From NCBI RefSeq assembly GCF_036492635.1, contig NZ_AP025305.1:4544000-4607999 (forward strand): a DNA stretch of 64,000 bases. The letters run 5' to 3'. The notes under the pieces were generated by a model. It did no database searches, was not told where the DNA came from, and worked only from the letters and a program-made list of their open reading frames with translations. Positions 55,213-63,289 of the stretch are shown piece by piece. The stretch comes from Aureibacter tunicatorum (GTDB lineage Bacteria > Bacteroidota > Bacteroidia > Cytophagales > Cyclobacteriaceae). Numbering within the stretch: the stretch's first letter is position 1; each line of letters starts with the position of its first letter. The translations under genes were made by a program, and so were the position numbers.

Positions 55213-55250
55213 TCGCCAAAGCAACATTCTGAATCGTAAAAAAACATGAC

Positions 55251-56501
55251 ATGAAAATACTAGTAGTCTTTTGGAATCTCGTCAAGGACAGCATCGACGC
55301 CACGACGCATGGCACGAGACTCTATCATCTATGGATGGCTATTCTTACCATCACCATGCTTATAGGCATGTATTGTTACAGCATACAAATAGAGCATGGC
55401 TTAAGCGTCACAGGCATGAATGACAGAGTAAGCTGGGGATTGTACATATCCAACTTCACTTTTCTGGTCGGAGTAGCTGCAGCGGCAGTAATGCTTGTCA
55501 TGCCTACATACATCCTCAAGGATATCGACTTCAAGCGTGCGGTATTAATTGGCGAAGGCTTAGCTGTTGCAGCTTTGATCATGTGCTTAGCATTTGTCAT
55601 CGTGGATATGGGTGGCCCCGGCGTATTATGGCATATGCTGCCTGTTGTAGGAGTTTTCAACTTTCCAAATTCCATGCTTACTTGGGATGTCATAGTGCTT
55701 AATGGATATTTGTTCATCAATATCACAGTTCCTATGTACATTCTGTTCAGGCATTATCAAGGCAAAGAAGCCAAGCCCAATGTGTATATCCCTGGAGCAT
55801 TGCTTTCCGTATTTTGGGCAGTCGGAATTCACTTGGTTACCGCCTTCCTATATCAAGGACTTCAAGCAAGGCCATTTTGGAACAATGCACTGCTTGGCCC
55901 TAGATTCTTAGCGTCAGCTTTTGCTGCCGGACCGGCTTTGATCATACTTGTGCTTGCAATCATTCGAAAAACCACCGCCTTCAATATCGAAGACAAAACG
56001 ATCAAAAAACTTTCAATGGTGGTAACTGTAGCAGCTCAAATCAATTTAATCATGCTTGTGTCGGAACTGTTCAAAGAATTCTACGCTCCAACGCATCATA
56101 GCGAAAGCGCTTATTATTTATTCTTCGGATTGGATGGAAAAGAAGCTCTACTGCCTTGGATACACACGTCGATATTCATGAATGTCGTTTCGACAATAAT
56201 GTTGACATTCCACAAGCTTCGCAATAATTTCTATGTGCTTTACACCGCTTGCATATTGCTCTTTATCGCAATCTGGATTGAAAAAGGATTTGGGCTAATC
56301 GTTCCTGGGTTCATACCAGGTCCATACGGCAAGATCATGGAATACCAGCCAACAGGCATTGAAATTGGAGTTACTTTAGGTATTTGGGCGATGGGGGCAT
56401 TCATCTTCACTATATTGGCAAAAACAGCCATCTTGATAGAAACAGGCAAGCTTCGATTCATTAAAAAAGAAGAAAAAGCTATCAATGAAGTAGAGGCTTA
56501 A
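55251..56501 (+). CDS. NrfD/HybB-like quinol-oxidising membrane protein
   Basis: 416 residues with about ten membrane segments. The NrfD/PsrC/HybB pattern is seen: an N-terminal helix with TRLYHLWMAILTITMLIGMY, then IEHGLSVTGMNDRVSWGLYI, and later LMLVSELFKEFYAPTHHSES. Members bind quinol in the membrane and pass electrons to the adjacent four-cluster Fe-S subunit (family knowledge). It lies 38 bases after the ferredoxin gene and closes the nap cluster, taking the place normally held by NapC or NapGH. A HybB-like alternative name fits equally well. A terminator follows. Confidence 0.88.
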   Translation: MKILVVFWNLVKDSIDATTHGTRLYHLWMAILTITMLIGMYCYSIQIEHGLSVTGMNDRVSWGLYISNFTFLVGVAAAAVMLVMPTYILKDIDFKRAVLIGEGLAVAALIMCLAFVIVDMGGPGVLWHMLPVVGVFNFPNSMLTWDVIVLNGYLFINITVPMYILFRHYQGKEAKPNVYIPGALLSVFWAVGIHLVTAFLYQGLQARPFWNNALLGPRFLASAFAAGPALIILVLAIIRKTTAFNIEDKTIKKLSMVVTVAAQINLIMLVSELFKEFYAPTHHSESAYYLFFGLDGKEALLPWIHTSIFMNVVSTIMLTFHKLRNNFYVLYTACILLFIAIWIEKGFGLIVPGFIPGPYGKIMEYQPTGIEIGVTLGIWAMGAFIFTILAKTAILIETGKLRFIKKEEKAINEVEA

Positions 56502-56522
56502 ATTAAGCTCGCTCCAAAATAT

Positions 56523-56568
56523 AAAGAGGCTGTCTTAGAAATTGAATCTATGACAGCCTCTTTTGTCT
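56523..56568. terminator. Terminator at the end of the nap cluster (shared with the LRR gene)
   Basis: Arms AAAGAGGCTGTC (56523-56534) and GACAGCCTCTTT (56552-56563), 12 base pairs, loop of 17, then TTG-TCT. It lies between two convergent genes. Confidence 0.85.
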
Positions 56569-56591
56569 CTATTTGCCAGAAAGTAAATAAC

Positions 56592-57632
56592 TTAACGAGG
56601 CAATCCGTTTTCCCATTTCACATCATGCAATTCTACTGGTATGTCTTCCCAAGGATTACTTTGCCAATAAAAAGCCATATTATCAGGTAGATTAACCATC
56701 TCGGCAGGAATCGTTTTCAAATAATTTAATTCAACTTGTAGGAAGCTTAAATTTTTCAAATCACCTATATCAGGAGGCAAATTATTAAGGCCGCATCCTT
56801 TGAGTTTCAATATTTCCAATGATGTTAAATTTCCAATGCATGATGGAAGGGATTCCAATTGATTATTATCTTTTTTAGGAACAAATCTACGGCTTAAATC
56901 CAACTCCTCCAGACTAATCATATCACATACCACAGAGGGTAATTGGCTAAAATTCATATTATTAAGGTTCAATTCTTTTACCTTTTTCAGGTTCGATAAG
57001 GATTTAGGCAAAGATAATAGATGAGGACAATTACCTATAGACAATGACTCCAAATTGGTAAGATCGCCTAAAGATTCCGGCAACTCTCTTACATTCAATC
57101 TAAAAAGCCCTAAGCCTTTCAAGTTATGCAAATTTGAAATATCATCTGGAACTATTTCAAACGAATTGCCTCCAACACCTAACTTCTCTAAATGAGGCAT
57201 ATTCAATAATACAGCTGGAAATTCCTTCAAGCTACAATAATTAGCTGCAATATTAATTATTGTATGTTTTTCAGAAAGCCAATCAGGAAGTGATTCTATA
57301 GGGTTATCAGAAATATTCAAAGACTTCAAATGTGGAAATTTACGTAATACCTCTGGAACTTCTGTCAAGTTATTTTTAGATAAGTCTATGAATTCGACAA
57401 ATTGAAATTTGGAAATAACCTCTGGCAAAGAATCCAAATCTTCATTTCTAAATAATAGCTCACGCACTAAATTAGGATTAAACCCATTAATTGAGTCAGG
57501 ATGAAGATCTCTTATATTAATTACTTCATATTGTTTTAAGTTCCTTATATCTTGTTTTTTACGCTTCTTATTCCACATGCAGGATGTTGTTAGGCCCAGC
57601 ATCGTTAGCAGGCAAATTATTGTGTGTTTCAT
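56592..57632 (-). CDS. Leucine-rich repeat lipoprotein, copy 1
   Basis: 346 residues. Lipoprotein signal KHTIICLLTMLGLTTSC (Cys at about 18). About ten leucine-rich repeats of the LPxxIxxLxxLxxLxLxxN type run from ~55 to ~320 (for example LPESLGDLTNLESLSIGNC). The C-terminal cap, AFYWQSNPWEDIPVELHDV, is shared with the next gene. LRR surface proteins mostly mediate protein binding (family knowledge); no enzyme is indicated. The paralogue 120 bases upstream has a nearly identical signal and C-terminal end, so the two arose by tandem duplication. Confidence 0.85.
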   Translation of the reverse strand: MKHTIICLLTMLGLTTSCMWNKKRKKQDIRNLKQYEVINIRDLHPDSINGFNPNLVRELLFRNEDLDSLPEVISKFQFVEFIDLSKNNLTEVPEVLRKFPHLKSLNISDNPIESLPDWLSEKHTIINIAANYCSLKEFPAVLLNMPHLEKLGVGGNSFEIVPDDISNLHNLKGLGLFRLNVRELPESLGDLTNLESLSIGNCPHLLSLPKSLSNLKKVKELNLNNMNFSQLPSVVCDMISLEELDLSRRFVPKKDNNQLESLPSCIGNLTSLEILKLKGCGLNNLPPDIGDLKNLSFLQVELNYLKTIPAEMVNLPDNMAFYWQSNPWEDIPVELHDVKWENGLPR

Positions 57633-57752
57633 TGGTTATGGGAGTATAGGACAGGCACGTAGGCCTGCATCTTGCATATATTGGGGAAAGGGAATAATAT
57701 AAAAGGCAGACACACAGGTCTGCCCCTACGAAAAATCATTTAAAATTGTCTG
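57633..57752 (-). repeat. Two REP-like hairpins between the LRR genes
   Basis: First hairpin: arms CAGGC (57652-57656) and GCCTG (57663-57667), loop ACGTAG. Second: arms GGCAGAC (57705-57711) and GTCTGCC (57718-57724), loop ACACAG, followed by CCTAC. On the minus strand the second reads with GTAG at its 5' foot (57726-57729). The first one has lost this foot. A third copy lies at 58822-58847. Confidence 0.7.
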
Positions 57753-58805
57753 CTATCTGCTTCTAGGCAATCCATTCTCCCATTTTACGTCATGCAGTTC
57801 TACTGGTATGTCTTCCCAAGGATTTCCCTGCCAGCTAAATGCCATGTCATCAGGCAAGTTGACCATTTCTTTAGGCAAAGCTCTCAAGTAATTTTGCTCA
57901 ACATCCAAGATCTCTAAACTTTGCAGTTTACCAATCTCCGGAGGAAAAGATTCCAACCCGCTTTTATCAGCGGTAATAATTTTAAGATTGACTAAATTGC
58001 CTATACAGTTGGGAAAGGTCTTTAACTGAGCTTGCTTTCTGTCAGGCACGTGCTCTCTCTCCAGAGCCAAAATTTCAAGATTACTTAAAGCACAAACTTC
58101 TTTTGGAACTATCTCAAAATTCATATAGGAAAGATCAAGGGATCTAAGTTTTTGCAAGTTGCCAAATGATGTAGGAAATTCCATGAGTTTGCCTGAGCCA
58201 CTAAGACTCATTCGTTCTAAATTCTTAAGGTTTCCGATAGACTCAGGTAATTTAGTAATATCAAGATATCCTAAGTTTAAATTTTCTAAATTAATTAATG
58301 TTCCTATTCCTTCTGGTATTTCAGTAAAATTATTTTCTCCAATAGTAAGACTTTTCAAATTAGGCATTTGCAATACTAAATCAGGAAATTCTGAAAGCTC
58401 CATACTTCCAATATTTAAAGCTTCCAGATGCTTCATTTCCAATAGCCAGCTAGGAATTTCTTTGATAGGGTTACCTGACAATACCAACTCTTTAAGGTAT
58501 GGAAACTGACGAATAACTTGAGGTACTTCTGTAAGATTGTTATCTCCTGATAAATCTATTATTTCCACATGCCCAAAGCGAGTAATAACTTGAGGCAAAG
58601 AGTCTAATTGTTGGTCATGAAACTGAAGAATCTTAACCATATTAGGGTTGTATGTATCAATATATTCCGGCTGAATAAGCGGATACAATATCTTTTCATA
58701 TACGATTAAATCTTTTACGTTTTGTTTCTTCTGTCTTTTCTTATTCCACATGCAGGATGTTGTTAAAGCCAGCAAGGATAGCAGGCAAATTATTGTGTGT
58801 TTCAT
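57753..58805 (-). CDS. Leucine-rich repeat lipoprotein, copy 2
   Basis: 350 residues, paralogous to the gene at 56592-57632 with the same layout: signal KHTIICLLSLLALTTSC, about ten LRR units (for example LPESIGNLKNLERMSLSG), and the same end, PWEDIPVELHDVKWENGLPR, followed by a short SR tail. The middle repeats have drifted more than the ends. A REP-like hairpin lies before and after it. The large unknown gene upstream (58860) is on the same strand with a 54-base gap, so co-transcription is possible. Probable surface-binding protein; ligand unknown. Confidence 0.85.
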   Translation of the reverse strand: MKHTIICLLSLLALTTSCMWNKKRQKKQNVKDLIVYEKILYPLIQPEYIDTYNPNMVKILQFHDQQLDSLPQVITRFGHVEIIDLSGDNNLTEVPQVIRQFPYLKELVLSGNPIKEIPSWLLEMKHLEALNIGSMELSEFPDLVLQMPNLKSLTIGENNFTEIPEGIGTLINLENLNLGYLDITKLPESIGNLKNLERMSLSGSGKLMEFPTSFGNLQKLRSLDLSYMNFEIVPKEVCALSNLEILALEREHVPDRKQAQLKTFPNCIGNLVNLKIITADKSGLESFPPEIGKLQSLEILDVEQNYLRALPKEMVNLPDDMAFSWQGNPWEDIPVELHDVKWENGLPRSR

Positions 58806-58821
58806 TGGTTATGGGAGTATA

Positions 58822-58847
58822 GGGCAGGCACATAGGCCTGCCCCTAC
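58822..58847 (-). repeat. REP-like hairpin, best copy
   Basis: Perfect 8-base arms GGGCAGGC (58822-58829) and GCCTGCCC (58836-58843), loop ACATAG, with CTAC at 58844-58847, which reads as GTAG at the 5' foot on the minus strand. The GTAG foot plus a GC-rich hairpin is the typical form of REP elements mobilised by RAYT transposases (family knowledge). Confidence 0.75.
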
Positions 58848-58859
58848 GAGACAATATGT

Positions 58860-61268
58860 TTATGATTTATTCCAATACTCAAAACTGTACTCTTCTCGCT
58901 TGATATACAAATTGAATAATACATGTTTTTCAAAATCGCTGATTAAAATAGGATCTGAGCCTATGGCTACCTTCTGAGTATCGTTAACTTCTGCTTCTGA
59001 CTTGATTAGACCTTTACTGTAAGGAACTAAAAGGTTTTGAAAATACTTTCTAAGCCACATGCCCGATTTTTTAATTTGTGATTTATCAGATTCAAGTAAG
59101 TCCTTTTTAAAAATCAAATTAGGTTCTCTAGCAAAAAACTGAACCATAAAATCATTATTCACTGTGACTAGATCGATGTCAGTCCATGATTTGGCATTAC
59201 GATTTTTGGGGTCAAAGATAGGATCGAAAAAGTTAAAGCATAATGTTTTAAGCTCTCCCATATGCTTTGCCCTCATTGAGTTCCAACCTACTCCATCCGC
59301 TATCTTATGGTAGTCTCTTCCTTTGATACGAGCTTCCCAATATTTCTCCGGCAAATTCGCATCATAGGCCAATACCTTCATCTCTTTTTCTTCGTCAGAC
59401 TCGGATTCTCCCATACAAGCATTGTATATCGTGCTCACATAAGTAAGCGTGTCCGTAGCCCAATATTCGCCCTCGGACATCTGTCCTCCAACTTCCAATC
59501 CTACTTTGCCTGTCAAGCCTGTAGGATGCTGTATTTGCGCTTCTTCACTTGTTTCAAAACCAGAGTTCAGCCTCGCATATTGCAACTTGTATCCTCCGTC
59601 GTTTACAAAGTTCCATTCTGCATTTACATCCAGGCTACTGCTTGAGTTTGTTGATAGAGCTTCACTTGCTTTTAGCTTTTTAAGAAAGCTTACCAATCCA
59701 TTCTGAAATGATGGAAAAACCTTCTTTACGATATTCCCTAGTACAGTTGCTATTTGTCCAGCGACAATCTTGCCTCCTCCTGTGAAGTGATTCAGACCCG
59801 CCGCAAATTGCCCTATAGAAGAAACCATCTCAGGATCTACAAAAATGGACTTGACAAACAAAGAAACAAAACCGTAAGTCGCGTATTTAGAATCCAAGGA
59901 GAAGCTTAAATTGATGTATTCTCCATTGTTGTCATTATTGGAATTATTGCCAACAGTCTGATAAGACAAAGCCAACTCTCCCAATCCTCCGATAGCCAGC
60001 TTAACCCAAGTGTCTGTCTCGATATCTTTGGACCTGTCTATGCTGTTTACCTTTTTGTACTTGCCGACCTTCTCTTGATGCTCATCAAGCTCGCTAAAGC
60101 TCATATCCAAATGCCTGACGAGATCGTTATCATCCAGCTTGTGTCTGTCAGCTTCATCGCTCTTCTCTCTTGTGTAAGTGGATTCACTTGATCCCGCGCT
60201 GAAAGTTATGTCAGGCACGGATGAATTCATCCCTGTAGCTTTGCCATATTCCTCAGCGTCAAAACCAATGTGAAAGGATAAATTATCCGTCTGGACATTA
60301 TTTTTGACATAACCTTTATCCAAGTGCTCGGCGTTGCTATTTCGAAATTTCTCCACCTCGGACTCATCTGCCAGATCCATGCTGTAGAGCGTATCCCATA
60401 CTTTGTAATGAAGAAAGCTTAAGTATTGATCCAGAGAATTGTAGCTGTCCGACGATTTCCACTCATGCGTGTACTCCACGCCTGTCTTAAATACGCCAGC
60501 GTCCACGCCTCCTTCAGCTCCTATGAACATCTTTGTATAAGATGAAAAACCTCTGGCGTCTCCCACCGCAAGGCCTGCTCCAGCCCCCAGCTTAAGAAAC
60601 AAATACAATACTTTGCTAAAGCCCAAATCCAAGGTGATCTGAATGTCAAAGCTACCTGTCCGCTCATTATTATCGACAAGGTGCTTAGTTACTAATCTAT
60701 TAACTTCTTGGTAGTCATAGCGAAGCTTCTCGTCTTCTTCCTCGGTAACATTGTTTTGGTTGGACAGCAATGCGTTAGCTTTGTTTTCCGCTCTTTGCCT
60801 TCTTAGGATTTCCTCATTGAGCTTGATGTGCTCTTCGACTCCTGTCCCCGGAGTGTAAGCCTTGGGCTGCACAAAAGGGCCGTCCAAATAAGGAAATTGT
60901 TGTATGATAGGCTTTGAATCTACAAACTCTCTGGAAAGACTTATCGCTTCACCTTTATAGATATACCTTGTCTGAGCGTAACCGTCTGTGATTTTGCCTG
61001 TCTCGCTATCGTATCCCTGATAAGATGTCGCTGCGATAAAGCTGTCGATATCGGAGATGCCAAGCCTATCCATTTGGCCATAGATTCCTTGGCCTGATAC
61101 GGCCTTGAAGAAGAAAGCTCGATCCTGCTTGCTCAGATAAATGGTGCCGTCAGCCACAAGAGGCGGAGCTTTTCTTGGCTCTACAAATCCACTTTCTTTG
61201 ACAACGGGCCCCTCCCAGGCTGCCCTTCGGTCCTCTTTCTTTTTTTCTCGCTCTGCAAATTCAGGCAT
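58860..61268 (-). CDS. Large protein of unknown function
   Basis: 802 residues with no signal peptide and no domain I recognise. The N-terminal ~170 residues are charged (EREKKKEDRRAAW at the start) and then partly ordered. Later come stretches of alternating small and aromatic residues (LKLGAGAGLAVGDARGFSSY; TKMFIGAEGGVDAGVF) that could form beta strands. A Gly/Ser/Asn-rich middle (VGNNSNNDNNGEY) is followed by strand-like segments (LDVNAEWNFVNDGGYKLQYA). The end, from ~640, looks helical and charged. It might be a large effector, a toxin-like protein or a structural protein, but nothing in the sequence decides this. Its position next to two LRR lipoproteins may be meaningful. Confidence 0.7.
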   Translation of the reverse strand: MPEFAEREKKKEDRRAAWEGPVVKESGFVEPRKAPPLVADGTIYLSKQDRAFFFKAVSGQGIYGQMDRLGISDIDSFIAATSYQGYDSETGKITDGYAQTRYIYKGEAISLSREFVDSKPIIQQFPYLDGPFVQPKAYTPGTGVEEHIKLNEEILRRQRAENKANALLSNQNNVTEEEDEKLRYDYQEVNRLVTKHLVDNNERTGSFDIQITLDLGFSKVLYLFLKLGAGAGLAVGDARGFSSYTKMFIGAEGGVDAGVFKTGVEYTHEWKSSDSYNSLDQYLSFLHYKVWDTLYSMDLADESEVEKFRNSNAEHLDKGYVKNNVQTDNLSFHIGFDAEEYGKATGMNSSVPDITFSAGSSESTYTREKSDEADRHKLDDNDLVRHLDMSFSELDEHQEKVGKYKKVNSIDRSKDIETDTWVKLAIGGLGELALSYQTVGNNSNNDNNGEYINLSFSLDSKYATYGFVSLFVKSIFVDPEMVSSIGQFAAGLNHFTGGGKIVAGQIATVLGNIVKKVFPSFQNGLVSFLKKLKASEALSTNSSSSLDVNAEWNFVNDGGYKLQYARLNSGFETSEEAQIQHPTGLTGKVGLEVGGQMSEGEYWATDTLTYVSTIYNACMGESESDEEKEMKVLAYDANLPEKYWEARIKGRDYHKIADGVGWNSMRAKHMGELKTLCFNFFDPIFDPKNRNAKSWTDIDLVTVNNDFMVQFFAREPNLIFKKDLLESDKSQIKKSGMWLRKYFQNLLVPYSKGLIKSEAEVNDTQKVAIGSDPILISDFEKHVLFNLYIKREEYSFEYWNKS

Positions 61269-61297
61269 GAAATATATATGTTAGCGTTTAGATGTTA

Positions 61298-61322
61298 TTT
61301 TATTGCAATTTTAGCAATAAAA
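61298..61322 (-). promoter_or_regulatory. Inverted repeat before the 802-residue protein gene
   Basis: Perfect 9-base arms TTTTATTGC (61298-61306) and GCAATAAAA (61314-61322), loop of 7, ending 30 bases before the ATG. It may be an operator or a hairpin in the leader. Confidence 0.4.
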
Positions 61323-61508
61323 AGCACAGACAACAACATTATATATTCAAAAATTGTAAAGATAATATACAAATAAAGATAAATTCAATAAAGGCAAATA
61401 CTTGAAAAAATCTATTAAGTTTAAAACTCAAGAGGCCTTAAAGGTAAATGAATACATCCCATAATTGCAGTCAAATAATGATAACAAATAGTCTATTAAT
61501 AGGAAAAA

Positions 61509-62012
61509 TCAATTCTTATCCTTTTCATAATTCGCTGGGTTCAATGCATCATTTGACCAATGCTTCAGGAAGTTTAATACTGCTTCTTCATCATAGCCTC
61601 CATCTTTTTCCAAATAAACAGAGTTTTGTGTATGCAACCTTTGGCCTTTCTCGTCCAATACAACGAAAACTGGAAAACCAAACCTCTGAGGGAAGCCCAA
61701 TTCTTGCAAAGTTCTGTAATTATGATTCTCTTTGCTGTAATTCACATGCACCAAGATGTAATGCTGATCCAAATACTCACTCACAGCATAATCGCCTGTG
61801 ACAAACTTATCGAATTTCACACACCAACTGCACCAATTTCCACCAACCATTACTAAAACGTGTTTTTTCTCAATTCTAGCTTTATTAATAGCGTCGCTTA
61901 TCTGTTCATTAGCATTGGCCCTGGGGTTGTATATTTTTTTCTTTTGCGCCGTGGTTTCCTGAATCAACAAAATGCCCAACATGAATAAAAAAACAGCTAA
62001 TCGATTTTTCAT
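61509..62012 (-). CDS. Secreted thioredoxin-like protein
   Basis: 167 residues from the ATG at 62012 (MKNRLAVFLFMLGILLIQET), with a signal peptide of about 20 residues and no lipobox. The thioredoxin-fold active site is VGGNWCSWCVKFDKFV at about 63-78; the motif is CSWC rather than CGPC. FPVFVVLDEKGQRLH is the cis-Pro region. It resembles the thioredoxin_7/DUF255-type proteins of Bacteroidota, which act on envelope disulfides (family knowledge). It is a single gene, with a 240-base spacer on its 3' side and the PadR spacer on its 5' side. Confidence 0.85.
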   Translation of the reverse strand: MKNRLAVFLFMLGILLIQETTAQKKKIYNPRANANEQISDAINKARIEKKHVLVMVGGNWCSWCVKFDKFVTGDYAVSEYLDQHYILVHVNYSKENHNYRTLQELGFPQRFGFPVFVVLDEKGQRLHTQNSVYLEKDGGYDEEAVLNFLKHWSNDALNPANYEKDKN

Positions 62013-62213
62013 ACTCAATGTGATTTTATAATTAAAAAGAATTTACCAGTACAATTGTTATTAATCGAAGGCCAAAAAACAAATCCCAATGGTTAATCAT
62101 CAATTCAAAAATACAATATTTTACCATAACAGAATACAATATTATTATTTAAACGTTGAAAAATCGATTTTTTATTTTTTTTTCAAAAAAATCAACAAAC
62201 ATTGCAACATAAA

Positions 62214-62252
62214 ATACATCGTTATCGCTATATACATAGCAATACAATGTAT
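62214..62252 (+). promoter_or_regulatory. Long imperfect dyad before the PadR-type gene
   Basis: A 39-base near-palindrome with outer arms ATACAT/ATGTAT and a centre containing GCTAT-N4-ATAGC. By hand count about three quarters of the positions match the reverse complement. It overlaps the promoter region (TATCTTG at about 62250-62256) and ends 20 bases before the ATG, so it is a good candidate for PadR autoregulation. Confidence 0.6.
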
Positions 62253-62271
62253 CTTGTTTTAAAATATAAAT

Positions 62272-62610
62272 ATGGTTAATGAAGAATTTATTGATAAATG
62301 GAAGTCTCAAGTAAAAAAGGGGACATTAGCCTTTATCATACTTAACACGCTCCAAAACCGGGAATTGTACGGATATGAACTGATAGAAACAGTCAGGGTG
62401 CATACAGAGATAGAAATCGCCGAGGGCACTCTTTACCCGTTAATGAACAGGTTGAAGAAAGAAGGTTTAGTAGAAGCTAAATGGGTGGAACAAGAATCTG
62501 GAATACCCAGGAAGTACTACAACCTTACAGTGTCTGGCGTCAAAACTTTGGAAAAGATGTCAAAGTATTGGAATGAATTGGAGGAATCAATCAAGAAATT
62601 AAAAAAATGA
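62272..62610 (+). CDS. PadR family transcriptional regulator
   Basis: 112 residues. The PadR winged helix is clear: KKGTLAFIILNTLQNRELYG, then the recognition helix and wing in IAEGTLYPLMNRLKKEGLVE and GIPRKYYNLTVSGVKTLEKM. These repressors bind dyads near their own promoter and respond to small molecules or stress (family knowledge). The next gene starts in the 4-base overlap ATGA and encodes a HAAS-type membrane protein, the usual partner of PadR in this arrangement. A long dyad lies just upstream. Confidence 0.92.
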   Translation: MVNEEFIDKWKSQVKKGTLAFIILNTLQNRELYGYELIETVRVHTEIEIAEGTLYPLMNRLKKEGLVEAKWVEQESGIPRKYYNLTVSGVKTLEKMSKYWNELEESIKKLKK

Positions 62611-63203
62611 AGCGAATAACTTTCAAAAACAAAGCTACTCAAAAAATATACGACAAATATTTCAAGGAATGCGGCAAGGAGGCAAGAAACTTAACCAATG
62701 AGGATCGTCAAGATATCATCATGGAGCTCAACAGCCACATTTACGAAGCTCTTCAAGGCGACTTAGCCATCGAGCCTGCGAAATTCCAAGATATAATCGA
62801 CAATTTGGGAACAGCCAAGACTGTAATCAGGCCTTTGGTTGCGGACAAAAAAATGGACCAAGCGCTTAAAACATTCAATCCTATTCAACTTGCAAAAGCA
62901 TTGGTTTTGAATATCACAAATGGCATTTCATACGTTATTTTCGCCATTATTTACTTGATTATCCTTTCAGGCATCTATGCTATTTATATCAAAATTGCCC
63001 ATCCTGAAGAAGTGGGAATGTTCTTCTGCGATGGAAAATTCATGGTCTTTGGCAGAGTGCAATCCGAGGCGCTTCAAAGCAAATATGTGGAAGTACTAGG
63101 TCATGGGATGATACCATTCACCATAATGATCATGGCGATAGCTTACTTCCTATTGATATTCATTATGAAATCTAAAAGAAAACTAAAAAATCATTTAAGC
63201 TAA
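62607..63203 (+). CDS. HAAS/DUF1700-type membrane protein, PadR partner
   Basis: 198 residues. The N-terminal ~85 form helices with the HAAS-like pattern (DRQDIIMELNSHIYEALQGD, FQDIIDNLGTAKTVIRPLVA). Membrane segments follow at about 105-128 and 165-188. Such proteins are typically encoded with PadR repressors and are thought to be sensors or permease-like partners (family knowledge). It overlaps the PadR gene by 4 bases. The specific ligand is not visible. Confidence 0.8.
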   Translation: MKRITFKNKATQKIYDKYFKECGKEARNLTNEDRQDIIMELNSHIYEALQGDLAIEPAKFQDIIDNLGTAKTVIRPLVADKKMDQALKTFNPIQLAKALVLNITNGISYVIFAIIYLIILSGIYAIYIKIAHPEEVGMFFCDGKFMVFGRVQSEALQSKYVEVLGHGMIPFTIMIMAIAYFLLIFIMKSKRKLKNHLS

Positions 63204-63289
63204 ATTATAAGCTCATAACGGTCAAGAATTATTCTCCTTTCACTGTAATTCTTGCCTTTTCTCTTTCTTTACTCTAAAACATTCAAAAA

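Noticed and set aside
58860-61268. Contractile-injection effector or pore-forming toxin identity for the 802-residue protein
   Set aside because: No diagnostic motif (such as a perforin or DUF4157 signature) was seen; the idea rests only on size and composition.
61448-61801. Plus-strand frame opposite the thioredoxin-like gene
   Set aside because: Mostly antisense to a gene with clear thioredoxin motifs.
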